The translations under genes were made by a program, and so were the position numbers. The notes beneath the pieces were generated by a model that saw only the letters and a program-made list of their open reading frames with translations, did no database searches and was not told where the DNA came from. Shown piece by piece: positions 10,539-22,420 of a stretch of DNA of 31,024 bases. Numbering within the stretch: the first letter of the stretch is position 1; every line of letters begins with the position of its first letter. This DNA is from Plakobranchus ocellatus (Eukaryota; Mollusca; Gastropoda; Plakobranchidae): assembly GCA_019648995.1 (NCBI GenBank), contig BLXT01005660.1, positions 143,447 to 174,470 of the forward strand, given 5' to 3'.

Positions 10539-11763
10539 ATTTTCTCTCAATCATCATCTCATAGTCGATCGATCTAAGCAATAAGGCTTTGATCAACAAT
10601 AAGACTCACTGTTTAATTTATTTTTCTATTTGTTTTTGGCTTTTGAAATGTAAGAAAATTCCGTTTGATTTCCCTGTATACGTGTCAATTGACGGTGCAA
10701 TCGAGTGCACCATCTGGTCAGCACGTTACTCGCCTGATATCTGATAAACCCGATGCCTTACTTCGAATTGTGCGACCCTACAGACTGGTCGGGTTTTGAC
10801 ATTTGCAGATTTGTTGACCCTTGTGCTTCCTTTTGAAAACGTGAGTCGATTTTGTTCATGTAAGCATCGTGACTATTGAGAAAAAAATATTTACTTTCAA
10901 TATTCATATTTATTTTATGACCATTTGCCTATTCACCTTTTTTATAGCTATTGTATACATTTCTCTTGTTTATCGTGAAATCATGCTAAAATAAAGAGCT
11001 TGATAGGATGCAACTAAGTCGGAATATCATGCAGCGGATCGATCAGAATAGTGTATAACAATCGACACCTTATCGGAGCAACTAGAACGAACGCTAGTTC
11101 TAAGTCTGACAGAAAATCTGAGGATGTTATGTTTGTAAATCTTAGTGTTTGAGAACTTGTTTTGATACTTAAGTAACAGATTTATAATAATCTAAATGCC
11201 TTAAACTTTTAAAGGATCAATATAAGATTGCCAAGTTTAGCACTATGTCAAGCTCGTTTTATCATATAAGGTATCTAACAGGCTGCAAGCTGCAATTTGT
11301 AATGTAATGTCTTCCTTTTTGGACAGAGTCTACAAAATCGAAGTCGGCCTTCGTCCATAAACCACATGACATGGTCATACGTATCTTTTAAATCAATCAG
11401 TATTCTTATCTAAACCTTTTTTTTTTTATTCTATAGCAGACTAAGTTCTTTCATTTCTTTCGATTCATAACATCCAAAAATAGCCAGGTCACTTTGGGAT
11501 GTACAGGTTTTACAACAATCAAAAATTGAACAACGTTTTTTTTTCTTCCTTTTCGCGCTATAAAGCACACTTTGTTTCTTCCACACAATTGGAATCCCCA
11601 TATCTCATTTGGAATGCGCGCATTAATAAAAAGGCAGATCAATATTATAATTTCTTTGCAATGACGAGATCCGAACCCCAATCGCATGGTGTTCTGAGGA
11701 AGAATTAAAAATATGAAGATGATGTTTCCATCTATATTTCGTGTTAAAACATTTGTTGATACA

Positions 11764-11900
11764 ATTGTTTTGAAATATTCTATATGTTCGTTTACAGTCA
11801 CTGCCATCTTCTACCTAAGCAGTGATTTTAATTGTTTTGAAATATTCTATATGTTCGTTTACAGTCACTGCTATCTTCTACCTAAGCAGTGATTTTAATT
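11764..11900. repeat. 67-bp tandem duplication
   Basis: Two copies, 11764-11830 and 11831-11897, begin ATTGTTTTGAAATATTC and differ at one base (GCCATC versus GCTATC). Three bases of a third copy follow. The near identity indicates a recent duplication. Confidence 0.95.
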
Positions 11901-12165
11901 CAAACATTAAAATGCAATATTTTATAAACTTGAATTTATGAAGAGCGATAAAGATGTTATATTATTATAATAAAATAATGAAAAAGAGAAGTAATTTATA
12001 ATTTTTTTTACATTTGTATTTAAAAAAAAAAAATAATAATTTCAATTCACATGCTTCTTACGTTTGCACATAAGACTTCAATGATTAAAGAATGAAAAAA
12101 ACCCACATATCTTCTTTCTAGAATTTCTTTGAGAAGAGAGGATTTCGTTTTTTTTTTTTTTTTTT

Positions 12166-12189
12166 NNNNNNNNNNNNNNNNNNNNNNNN
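12166..12189. other. Assembly gap (24 N)
   Basis: A run of N between T homopolymers, probably an unresolved low-complexity tract. Confidence 0.98.
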
Positions 12190-12268
12190 TTTTTTTTTTT
12201 TTTTAAAAAAAGCCAAAAAAAAAAAAAAAAACAAACTGATTTTCCTTTTCACATCGATGTAACTTAAG

Positions 12269-12320
12269 AATTATCATCAGATTTGGTCATGGCAAATTAT
12301 CATCAGATTTGGTCATGGCT
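12269..12320. repeat. 26-bp tandem duplication
   Basis: Two copies of AATTATCATCAGATTTGGTC plus ATGGCW, differing only in the last base. Confidence 0.95.
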
Positions 12321-12639
12321 CTCTCAATAGCCTGAGTTTTACTGCAGTGATATATTTTTCGCATGATCCTGGCGTTGGCCCGTCACTAAGATAACCGAGG
12401 CCCACTAAATATAACAATATCTTATCTTTTGCATCGACTACTATATTAAGCAAGTGCTTTTGTCACTTTTGCTATGCTCACATTCTTTTTAGATTCCCGA
12501 AATGAGCGGTTTTAGTATGCTGTGCGTAAGTTCAACACTTTTCAAACTACTATAGATTATGAAAACTGTTTTTAAAAAGTAACTGCACCCTGCTGTTATT
12601 TTGTTTTGGTAGTGAAAATCAAATCGCTATTCGGTAGTC

Positions 12640-12790
12640 TCAGATTGGCCCCCAGGATGTCGGGCGCTCTCAGATGAGTTCCCAGACTAAACAATATAGC
12701 TGTCTGTGGCTCAAACCGAGGAATGAAACCGTTTGCACAAAAAAAGGACGAGTGCGCTAACTCCTGACATCCCTCTGCATGTCTTAACAT
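12640..12790 (-). mobile_element. Possible degenerate tRNA-derived SINE
   Basis: On the minus strand GTTAGCGCACTCGTC (about 12749-12763) resembles a tRNA A-box region. About 40 bases later CGGTTTGAGCC (about 12709-12719) resembles the pol III B box (GGTTCGANNCC). A TGCAAACGG segment sits between. The order and spacing fit a tRNA-like SINE head, but both boxes deviate and no tail or target duplication was found. Confidence 0.35.
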
Positions 12791-14259
12791 AATTAAAAAA
12801 AAAAACAGTTTTTGTAAAATTGTCTCGGTCATGGTTTGAGCAAAGCAAATAAGTACAGATTTTCAGACTTACAAAAGAAAGAACAATGAGAAATCATACA
12901 AAGATCAAATCTTTAATGTTCATTGGTGTTTGCAAGAAAGTCAACGCCAACGAGATACTAAACATCATAATCATCTAGCGTCATGTTGAAGATGTTGACG
13001 ATCATAACTCTCCACTCTATGCTATCTCTGTTGCCTCCATGGTGGTGTTATTTCTTGATGTTTTCAGCCTCGGGATTTTCCATCTGAAATTTTACTTCTA
13101 TGTCGTTCACAAGCCCTTTGGGCATTGAATTTTCCTGTTGGTATCAAATGTTCTAGTTTTCCACTCCTGATTGTGCGACCAAAAATTGTTGCTTGCGTCT
13201 CCCTGAAGTTTTGATTGTATGTTTTTGTATTTGTCTCTTTTAGTACTTCTGAAAGAAGTTTTCTTTTCAGTCAAGAAAATCGTTATCATTCTCCTGAAAA
13301 ACCCAAATCCCCGTTTCCTCTAGCTGTTTTTGCATTGTTGATTTATTATCCAAGACTCGCATGCATAAATCAAAGCAGGAGTATTTTTTTGTAGATTCTT
13401 TCGTTGAGACTTTATGGAAGCTTTCCGTTTATGAGTATGTGTTTCGCTTTTAAAATGCAGTTTTTGCTTGACATATTAGGACTTAAAATGCGTAAAACAG
13501 GTCTTTCGTCTGATGAAATAAAGATTTTCTGCATTTATCTTAACGTTGCCCTTTTGGAACTGTGTTTTTGTTTGTGATAACTAGTGTTTGGATCCTCTTG
13601 GTATTTTAACTTAGCACCATTTTGTCGCCCTCTTGTATTATAGCATTTAAAAGAGCCAGTAAAAAGTCCTCATTTCTGCTATGAGCACATTACATATCTC
13701 AAGTTGCTACGATTATAAATATTTATCACTATTTGTCACAATTGGTTTCTGTGAATTGAATATAGATCCAGATATAAACTCGGAATGCTGTGTTGGGATT
13801 TGCCTTGTTTACTTGTAATGTTTGGTTACATTTTTTAGCAGGCTTAGGTTAGACCTATTTGAGTTTAGCAATGCTATTGTTGTTTAGCTCTGAGGATTCC
13901 AGAATGTTCCTGAGGGTACAAGAACATTATTTCAGTAAGTTATTAGATTGTTATCAGTGATCACATAGGCTTCGGCTACGACTAGAGGGCTCCGGATATG
14001 TTTCTGTTCTGTTTTTTTTACTTCGAAAAATTTCACAATGCTGTTTCAACCTTTTACCATAGCAGCCTCAAAAGTTTTCTCCAAAATCTTCAGTGTTTCA
14101 CACCAAAGGCAGTTTTGCATTCAATTTCCTTAAAACCAGTACTGAACAGGACAGAAACGATTTGGCTCAAATGAGGCGGGTTGTCATTGAGTTGCTTTAA
14201 AGCACGTTTACTCGCACCTGTTATAATATAGGCTCTACCGTTCGTTAAGCGTGCAGCCC

Positions 14260-15390
14260 TTCTCTCTTAATCGTAAAAAGCCAAATGTATTAACTTACGC
14301 GTAGGCGACCTTATATTCCTAAAGTTGATTGATCAATGCATGTGCATTACATTAATTTTTTTTGTTAATCCTCCTTTTTCGACAGAGAAACTACGAGTCT
14401 GAACCAAAGATGCTGTGTAAACCTCAAGCGATGTTTCCTGCACTTGCGCTACTATGCAATATCACACGACCTTTGTGTCTTCAGGAAAAGATCCTTGAGT
14501 ACACAGAAATTTGGCATTGGAATACTTTGCAAGGAAAGGAAACTGAAAAATTTTATCACCGAGTCTTTTCTGTCCCGAAGTTTGATGTGTGCTCTAGAAA
14601 TTCTCACTGGTATATAAAAATTGATGATTTCAAACTCGAAAAAACTAATTGTCAATATTTGCCTGCTTCCGAATCCTCTCAAATACGTAGGTCTCTATGT
14701 CCACCAGATCCTCAAGAAAAAAGATTGAAACAATGTAAGGTACTTATAAATTTGGAGACTTTTGGCAGAATGTACTTGCATTCGATGACATGCGGAAAGT
14801 CTGTGATGAAAACTAGACTTAAAAATGTGAGCACCTCAGTTCTGACAATTTTTAACACTTTTGCTTGTTTTTGCAGTTACTTTCTATAGGTGAATTTTTC
14901 TGAACATGTGAAACAAATACCCTAAAAGATAAACTTTCTAGAAAGCTATCCAATAATTTTTTTTTTATTTTTACATGACGTCTTTTTGACTTGTCTTTTA
15001 TTTTCAAAATCATAGAGACATTAGCGTCAGGCATAAAGTAATTGACAACAGAAAAATATCGAACAACAAAGCCACCAAATTCAGGATCCACAAAAGACAA
15101 AAACTTGTTCATTCAAAGATTTATCTCATTAGATGATTTTGTTTACTACTGATCCTCCAGATGAAATATCATCATCGCGCTGCTATTTTTTTAAATTAAT
15201 TTTTGGATTTATGAAGAATATCCAATTAAAGTGATTGACGGTCCCAAAACGAATTTGAGTGAGGTAATATTCTTAATCATTAATATTAAAAACAAAATAT
15301 ATATATATATATAAATTTAAAAATGGCTTTTTCTTAGAAAATGTTTATACAAGATGATGCACCATGACACGATGTATCAAAAAATGTCCA
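14260..15390 (+). repeat. Tandem segmental duplication, unit A
   Basis: Aligns along its length with 17114-18230, about 2.85 kb downstream in the same orientation. Matching landmarks are CTCTCTTAAT upstream, TTTTTCGACAG at the exon acceptor, the exon itself, the GCGTCAG(G/A)CATAAA region downstream, AAGTGATTGACG(G/A)TCCCAAAAC and ACGATGTATC. Non-coding parts are clearly more diverged than the exon. Confidence 0.85.
14386..14826 (+). CDS. Cysteine-rich exon of an unknown gene, copy A
   Basis: A polypyrimidine tract and acceptor (CTCCTTTTTCGACAG, ending 14385) precede an open frame starting RNYESEPKMLCKPQ. It includes CNITRPLC, EIWHWNTLQGKE, VFSVPKFDVCSRNSHWYIKI, TNCQYLPASESSQIRRSLC and KQCKVLINLETFGRMYLHSM. 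About eight cysteines, an Asn-x-Thr site and no transmembrane segment suggest an extracellular domain. A donor-like AAT|GTGAGC at 14827 would end the exon; otherwise the frame runs to a stop at 14889. I do not recognise the family. Compared with copy B it has 8 extra N-terminal codons and a 6-bp in-frame difference. An upstream exon with a signal peptide would be expected but was not found nearby. Confidence 0.6.
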
Positions 15391-17113
15391 TTTAAAATTT
15401 GACAATTAATAATCTTATGCGAGTCAAATGGAATTATTCGAGATAAAATGGAGAAACATTATCTTTTTTAGACTTTCAGCAACAGCAAACAAGCTAGAGA
15501 TGTTGGGAGATACAAACAGTTCTAGGCAACATGGATGCTCATCTACAGTATTTAGTGTAAAGAACATTTTAAACCCTCGAAATCACTTAAAAAGATCGAG
15601 TATAGTTGAATTGTAGCCATATTTCAGAGGATTTAGTTGTTTCGTGAAGAACGTCTGTTGAATTGGGACTGAAATTAGACATTTTTCTGTCCGCCTTTAC
15701 AATAGATTTTTGTTTTTCTGAGTTATATCGAAATCTTTTTTTTCTAATTTAATTTGTTCCTCTTTTTAATATGCGAGTTTAGATCTTCTGTGAGATCTAC
15801 TAAATTTTATTGACGTAAGATTGTTTTTAGATTGCTAAGCTTTGTTTTCATCTATAATTGCGTGGCCTCACCTTCGTTTTTCCATTCAATAGTGTAATTC
15901 AGTTTTGCTCAAAATTTTTATAGAACTTTAAATTAAACAATCCATAAGAACGTGGTACATTTCAGAAAATTGTTAAGCTCTGCATAATTTTGTATCATAA
16001 TTAGCCAGTATAGAGGGTTTGACGGTGACATCCGAAATTTCTAACCGAACTGATAGATAATGAAAAAAACATGTAATGCACTATAATATGCCACTAACCG
16101 TACAATGTGCCGAGTGCACGTAAGACCTGCCAGTCCTGACAATTTCATCGGTGGGCAAACCTCATTCCTTGAAAGGGCAAAAAGTGAAGATGAGGCGATG
16201 TGAGGCTGCGTTTCTTTTACGTGATTTCATGCGGCTGGACAAGGGGGATTTCTTAAGCAACCCAATCTGATCAAGAATTACGTGTAGTGAGAAAGGAGTT
16301 GCAGCTTTTTAATTAGCGATCCAAAATTTAGGAATTAGTCGTGGCAAAAATTTTGCTTTCGGAATAAATTTTATAATATTTAAATTTATTACCTTATCTG
16401 TACTGAAATCCCCATTGAGGAGACAGTTGTGTTAACAGGGGAAGTGCGGAAAAGATTAAAGGTTGATGAAGTGTAGTCTCTTTCGTCAATTACAATCTGT
16501 CCTTTGAGATGCCAAATTTTTACTGTCATTCTTGTAAACATTTGTGTATGGTTATTGTCTTCTGCTTAGTAAATCTGAGTCCTTTTTTCTGTTTTAGGTT
16601 GAAAAGATTATTAATTTCTTTAAGTGCCATGGTGATTGTTAATTCTGTCTTTACTACTCATGTGTATATATATACAGTTTTCTTCATAGGTCAAACAAAA
16701 AATGGATCAGTTGATCACCGAGGTAGCAATTTTCTCGAACATGTAAATCGTTTAAATCTAATTTTTGAAGATAAGCACACCATGCTGCCTAAAACACTGG
16801 GTACCGACCTGGTGTCTTACTCATGATAATATTCTCAAAGGATTATGCAGAATGTTGGGGACAAAGTAGATAGCCAGCCCACCCTAGGCCTGGCGGATGA
16901 CCTGAGGGGCCTTGTGGACTAGCTATACACAAAAGCAAACTCAATGATTGTCAAGCTTATACGCTGATAAGTTTCGACTAGCTCAGCTTTGGCCACAGAA
17001 AGTTCGTGCAACTGAAGTAGCGCTTGGAAGTAAAATTTTACGTAGTGACAAATATGTGTGTGCGTCCAAAGAAAGTTCAATCGACTTCGTTTGACGAAAT
17101 GTTAGCTGGTGAT
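15391..17113. other. Stretch without recognised genes
   Basis: No domain or convincing exon is seen. A 105-codon plus frame at 16509-16826 is hydrophobic at its start and has no family resemblance. A more GC-rich patch at about 16850-16930 (CCCACCCTAGGCCTGGCGG) stands out but could not be identified. Confidence 0.5.
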
Positions 17114-18230
17114 CTTTCTCTCTTAATTTTAATGAGAAAAGCCCAGATGTATTCATTTATGTGTAGGCTACCTTATTTTCCTTAAGTTGATTAATTAATG
17201 TATGTGCATTTCACTAATTTTTTTTATCCCACTTTTTCGACAGATGTTGTGTAAACCTCAAGTGAAGTTTCCTACACTTGCTCTACTATGCAGTGCCACA
17301 CGACCTTTGTGTCTCCAGGAAAAGATCCTTCAGTACATAGAAATTTGGCATTGGAATACATTGAAAGGAAATGAAACTATTTATCACCAAGTGTTTTCTG
17401 TCCCGAAGTTTGATGTGTGCTCTAGAAATTCTTACTGGTATATAAAAATTGATGATTTCAAACTAGAAAAAACTAATTGTCAATATTTGCCTGCTTCCGA
17501 ATCCTCTCAAATACGTAGGTCTCTATGTCCACCAGATCCACAAGAAAAAAGATTGAAACAATGTAAGGTACTCATAAATTTGGAGACTTTTGGCAGGATG
17601 TACTTGCATTCGATGAATTGTGAAAAGTCAGTGATGAAAACTGACCTTTGAAACATGAGAATCACAGTTTAGACAATTTTTAATTCTTTTTCTTTTTGAC
17701 AGTTACTTTTTTATAGGGGAATGTTTTATGATTATGTTACAAAAATACCCCAAAAGATGAACTTTGCCTTGGTAGAACTTTCCAATAAATATTTGTATTG
17801 CTACACGACCCCCTATTGACTTCATCTCATATTTCAAAATCATATACGCTTTGGCGTCAGACATAAATCCATTGACAATGGAATTTATCGGAAAGGCAAA
17901 TCCACTAAATTCAAGTTCTACAAAAGACAAAAACTGGTTTCATTTAAAGCTTTATTGATTCACATGATTTTTTTACTCCCTTGAATTTTAAATTTTCTAT
18001 CCTAATGATACTTTCAAAACTGTCTTAACTAATTTTTGGATTAACGGAGAACAACCGATTTAAGTGATTGACGATCCCAAAACAAATTTGAGTTGGGTAG
18101 CATTATTCATCATTGTTAAGAAAACAAACAAAACAAAAAAAAAAAAGAAAAAAAAAAACGAACAAACATTGGCCTTCCTCTTAAAAAAAAAATTAAACCA
18201 GAGGATGCGCCAACGATGTATCTAAAAATG
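17114..18230 (+). repeat. Tandem segmental duplication, unit B
   Basis: The downstream partner of 14260-15390, same orientation. It contains the second copy of the cysteine-rich exon and the same flanking sequence order, with small indels and an A-rich run at about 18125-18160. Confidence 0.85.
17244..17651 (+). CDS. Cysteine-rich exon of an unknown gene, copy B
   Basis: The acceptor CACTTTTTCGACAG ends at 17243 and the frame opens MLCKPQVKFPTLALLC. It continues with SATRPLC, EIWHWNTLKGNETIYHQ, VFSVPKFDVCSRNSYWYIKI and the same C-terminal part as copy A, then stops at TGA 17649-17651. An AATAAA at 17784-17789 could serve as polyadenylation signal, so this may be a terminal exon; copy A lacks both the stop and the AATAAA. 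From VFSVPKFDV to YLHSM I count one amino-acid change and about four silent changes against copy A. The N-terminal half has about eleven amino-acid changes and an in-frame indel. Family unknown; probably extracellular. Confidence 0.6.
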   Translation: MLCKPQVKFPTLALLCSATRPLCLQEKILQYIEIWHWNTLKGNETIYHQVFSVPKFDVCSRNSYWYIKIDDFKLEKTNCQYLPASESSQIRRSLCPPDPQEKRLKQCKVLINLETFGRMYLHSMNCEKSVMKTDL

Positions 18231-20458
18231 TATGTATTCTATATTGCTTAAGTCAGATTTAACAATAATGGTAGCATAAAGAAGACAAAATTTGTTGCTC
18301 CACTGTTCATTTTATAGCTTCTGAATTTGGCCTAGGGATGTGCTTTGGATGCTATAAGTAGTTCTTTTTTCTCCTTTTTCTCTTTACTGGCCGAAAATGT
18401 GGAATTCTAAGAGGAACGTGCAATGCATAAAATGCCAGTTAAAAAAAAACAGAGTAAATTATGCCCACCATTGAGCCAGGCAATCGCATGAAAGCTTTAA
18501 ACTGTTTATATTTATTATGGCCATGCCGTAATCTCATATGAACGAATAAATTCTAGATGACATCATTAGTTGTGGCAAAAGAAGTGCTGGAAATTAAATT
18601 AAGTCTGAACACGTTAACATCGCCAAAATCAATAATTTTTTTTTTGTGTAGTAAAGTCAGTTTTTTTTAGTTTTTCGCTTTTATCGTGCGGCTGAAATAT
18701 ACGACACTAATTTTGAATCAATAATATTTTTGGGTAGTAAGGTCAGTTTTTTTAGTTTTTCGCTTTTATCGTGTGGCTGAAATAAACGAAACTAATTTTT
18801 AAAAAAGAACCACATACATATACGTTTTAATTGGTTTTATTTCGCAGCTGTTCTCAATGATTATGTTGTGGTTCTTTTATGTTGATTTAATTTTCTAATG
18901 TGTTGTTTTGACCTTAATTTGGATGTTATCAGAATTAAGTATTACATACCAGGTATATTTGTTCATAGAGTTGTGAATAAGCTTATGTAACTTAACATTG
19001 CGAGAGAAGTCTACAGAAATAACCGTATAAGAACCATACACTGAAATAATAAGAAAAAAAAAACATGTTGAAATCCATAAGACGGAGGGAACAAAGTTCG
19101 AAGTTCTCCATAGAGATAAATATAAAAAACACACACAGATGTTTATAAGTGGGAAACGATATATATCATACTTTCCATCTTGATCTCTAGACGTAAAAAA
19201 CCAATCACATGATCTCCATTCCACCATTTTACGCCAGCTATTCAAGCCCATTCAAAGTTTTGCTAGCCCTTTATCGGCTCATCACCTACTGTTCTCTTCC
19301 ATGTATTTCTTTTTCTGCCTCGTTTCCTTTGCTCTTTTGACGTTTTTAATTTTAGTTTGGTTTGGTGATATTCCTACTCTGTCTTCGCCAACGGAGATGC
19401 AGCAGGCCTGAAGGTATTAAATATGTGACAGATACTGCAATTCATTTGGCTAGGGCAAAACCAGTAACAACTGTTCGTAAAATACTCCCATAGGCAAACG
19501 CGCACATTCACACAAACAAGGTCACCCCCCCCCCCCCCCCCTCCCCAGCTGAATATGACATCCTTTGCTTGGTAATTTTAACAAAACAACAATGTTACGC
19601 ATATTGCACCCAATTACAATCGATTATGGAGAAGTCGATATCTTGAGCGGAATGGAAAAGAATATCGAACTATGCCTACATCTACTCATTCGTCAAAAGA
19701 TGTTCAAACAATGAAACCTCGCAGGTAAATTTATCATTATTTATTTTTTATAAAAACTGCTTGCACGAACAACCTGTTTAGCTTTGCCAGTAAGTCAGAT
19801 TTTTTTTTTATTGCTACAATCTCACTTAATTTTTTTCCTTGCGTGATTCGAGGAAAAGGAGAAAAAGCAAGAGTGCTGGACAATTCTATGCCTCAATCTA
19901 AAGACCGCGCCCTGACATCATCCCGTCAGTCAGTCACGACAAAGAAAAGAAACAGCAACTAAGATGAAGAAACAGAGGAGTAGTTTAGGAGACTGTGAGG
20001 CGTAATTCAGTTTAAAAAAAAGTGATACATGTTGCAAAAGACTACAGCTAGCTACACTGCCTGTATGGAGAAGAAAAAAAAATAAATAAAAGTGTCGAGT
20101 TGTGCATCTCAATCTAGAAATCAGGTTGAATAGTGGGGTGTTTCATGACCTCTTTGTCTCTCGCAGTCATGCCAGCATACATATCCACCGTACATTATGC
20201 AATCTTCAGCGTTAGGAAATGAAGATCGATTTGGCCATTTTAAATCCTTTATCCTTAAAGAGACCCAGGAGATGGGGAGCAAGAAAGAATCTGCTCGACC
20301 ATCTCAAAGATCAAATGGAATCGACTTATCAGTGATATCTTTATTATAAAACAACATCAATCGGCTATATTTTTGGAAATTGGATCGTTTTAAGTAAAAG
20401 ATAGACTCGAGCGACGTCGACTTAAGTGAAGTTGACAGTGTTAGCATAGGGCCTGCCG
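18231..20458. other. Stretch without recognised genes
   Basis: AT-rich. It contains the 89-bp tandem repeat at 18630 and a C homopolymer at 19525-19541. The 118-codon minus frame at 18895-19251 has hydrophobic runs but no recognised family or supporting splice signals. Nothing else is supported. Confidence 0.5.
18630..18802. repeat. 89/84-bp imperfect tandem duplication
   Basis: Copies start CAATAAT at 18630 and 18719 and share TTAGTTTTTCGCTTTTATCG followed by TG(C/T)GGCTGAAATA and ACTAATTTT. They differ by several substitutions and T-run length. Confidence 0.9.
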
Positions 20459-20806
20459 GTCATCAAGAGCTGTCGTGTGCGTGTGAGAGTGTATGTGTGT
20501 TTGCTATGTGTTGTCACCACAGCGTCCTTCGGTCATCAAAAGCTGTTGTGAGGTGTGTGAGAGTGTATGTGTGTTTGCTATGTGTTGTCACCATAGTGTC
20601 CTCCGGTCATCAAAAGCTGTTGTGAGGCGTGTGAGAGTGTATGTGTGTTTGCTATGTGTTGTCACCATAGTGTCCTCCGGTCATCAAAAGCTGTTTTGAG
20701 AGTGTGAGAGTCCATGTTTGTTTGTTGTGTGCTGTAAACATAGCGCCCTCCAGTCATCAAAAGCTGTTGTGAGGGTGTGAGGGTGCATGTGTGCTTGCTG
20801 TGTATC
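20459..20806. repeat. 73/74-bp minisatellite, about 4.7 copies
   Basis: Units begin GTCATCAARAGCTGT at 20459, 20532, 20606, 20680 and 20753. Copies 2 and 3 are nearly identical, while 4 and 5 are more diverged, consistent with expansion from the middle. The unit is not a multiple of three and the 68-codon frame across it is an artefact. Confidence 0.95.
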
Positions 20807-21020
20807 ACATCCGCTTTTATCTTGAACAGCATTTCGTAAAGGTCCGGAAACGAGCTGACCCATAAATCTTGTATATGCAAGTTAAATGAAAGACACATAA
20901 ACACACGAGTATAGAAAAACGATGAAGATGAACCTTTGATGTTTTTGGGTTTTTTGTTTGATAAGTCATTATTGTCGTTTATTTTTCATACTGCTTTTGT
21001 TGTGCTGGACTTGATGTAGT

Positions 21021-21055
21021 TATTGTTGTTGTTGTTGTTTCTGTTGTTGTTGTTG

Positions 21056-21086
<31 letters not shown>

Positions 21087-21096
21087 GATCATCATA

Positions 21097-21138
<42 letters not shown>

Positions 21139-21180
21139 ATGATGGTGATGATCATGGTGATAATGATGATGGTACTGATG
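21021..21180. repeat. (GTT)n then (ATG)n microsatellites
   Basis: A TTG/GTT-rich run at about 21021-21087 is followed by ATGATG units to about 21135, then degenerate ATG/ATGG repeats. The Leu/Met homopolymer frame is an artefact. Confidence 0.95.
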
Positions 21181-21275
21181 ATTGATGAATTTTTTTTGGT
21201 AAACTTAGATTTGAATTGCTATAAACCTGTTAAAATCAATAGTATTCTTTTCATACTTGTAATCAGACAAAAAAT

Positions 21276-21334
21276 CAGAGAGATAGAAAGCTAAGAGAGA
21301 TTCAGTAAGAAAGAGAGGCAGAGAAGAGAGAGAG

Positions 21335-21382
<48 letters not shown>

Positions 21383-21895
21383 GAAACCGACCACAGAAAC
21401 TAGAGAGTGAAGATAAGAGAAAAAAGGAGACGGATATAAAAGGGGGACAGAGATATAAGAAAGATAGCTAAATGGATTTAAGAGTAGAAAGCGATACAGA
21501 TAGAGAGTCACAAAAAGCGAGAGAGATAAGAGAAGCAGGTAAACAGACGAATAGACAGCATGAAGGATAGGAGACATAAAGAGAGAGAACGCGAAAAAAC
21601 AGCTATAGGCAGACAGGATAGTGAAAGAGAGGGAGAGACACTCAGACAGACAGAGGGTCAGAGATATAAGAGAGGCAGGTGAAGAAAGAGTGTCACAGAG
21701 ATAAAGACTAAAAATTGAGGGTGAGATAGAGAGAAAGAACAGAGATGCAGATAGAGCGAGACACACAGAAAGAGAGAGAGACAAAGACAGAAAGAAACTG
21801 CATGTCTGAAATAAGTAACAGAATGGGAAAGAAAAAAAGATGAATCAGAGAACCTGAGAGAGATGAGTAGGGGTCAATGTTTGAAAAAGAATAAA

Positions 21896-21945
<50 letters not shown>

Positions 21946-22270
21946 AGGGAGGGAGGAAGGGAGGGTGAGAGAGACACAGGGAGGGAGGGAAAGACCAGAA
22001 ACGGAAAATATACAAAAGAAAAAAAACGGGCGATAGAAGAAAGAAGGAGAGAAGGGGGGAGAAAAGGAGATAGAGATAGATAGATTGATAGAAAGAGATT
22101 AACAGAAAGAGACAGAATTAACGCGAAAGGAAGAGAGAGAAAGGAGGAGGGAGAGAACAAACGCAAAAAGAAGAAAGAGAGAGAGAGAGAGAAAGAGAGA
22201 GACAGAGAGAAGAAGAGAGAGAGAGGAAAAGAGAGAGAGAGAGGGACGGGGAGAGAGATTGGAGAAAAGA
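21276..22270. repeat. Second GA-rich purine tract
   Basis: Nearly all-purine plus strand with pure (GA)n cores at about 21336-21376 and 21899-21942 and GGGA-rich parts. The region about 21523-21830 matches 60-420 in the first tract in order and orientation. Long serine/leucine-rich minus frames are simple-repeat artefacts. Confidence 0.9.
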
Positions 22271-22420
22271 AAGTGTTGTTGCTGACAGAATGGGGCATTG
22301 TCATCAAAACAGTTCGTGAGAGCCACGTTATTCTAAACCGAGGCCTAGAAGTTCACTGCCCTGAATGCTAAAATTACTTTTTTTTCCTGCTCTGTGAGGT
22401 CGTAGTTGTAGTTGGTGGCA

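Larger units (their letters stand above)
10540..14259. other. AT-rich stretch without recognised genes
   Basis: No coding feature is supported. It contains a GGTGCA/TGCACC inverted repeat at about 10694-10711, the tandem duplications and SINE-like piece listed separately, a gap, and long A/T homopolymers around the gap. A 118-codon minus-strand frame at 11451-11807 has no recognisable domain and partly spans the 67-bp tandem repeat, so I do not call it a gene. Confidence 0.55.

Noticed and set aside
10126..10599. Frames with Cys, Tyr, Ala, Thr or Val homopolymers
   Set aside because: Read-through of the CTG/CTA repeat next to the broken LTR.
11451..11807. 118-codon minus frame and a nearby GGGGTTCGGATC (minus) that resembles a pol III B box at about 11669-11680
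   Set aside because: No recognised domain and overlap with a tandem repeat; no A box at the right distance, so neither gene nor SINE was called.
18895..19251. 118-codon minus frame with hydrophobic runs
   Set aside because: No family, no splice or promoter support; expected by chance in AT-rich DNA.
21302..22326. 160-199 codon Ser/Leu-rich minus frames
   Set aside because: Same artefact in the second GA tract.
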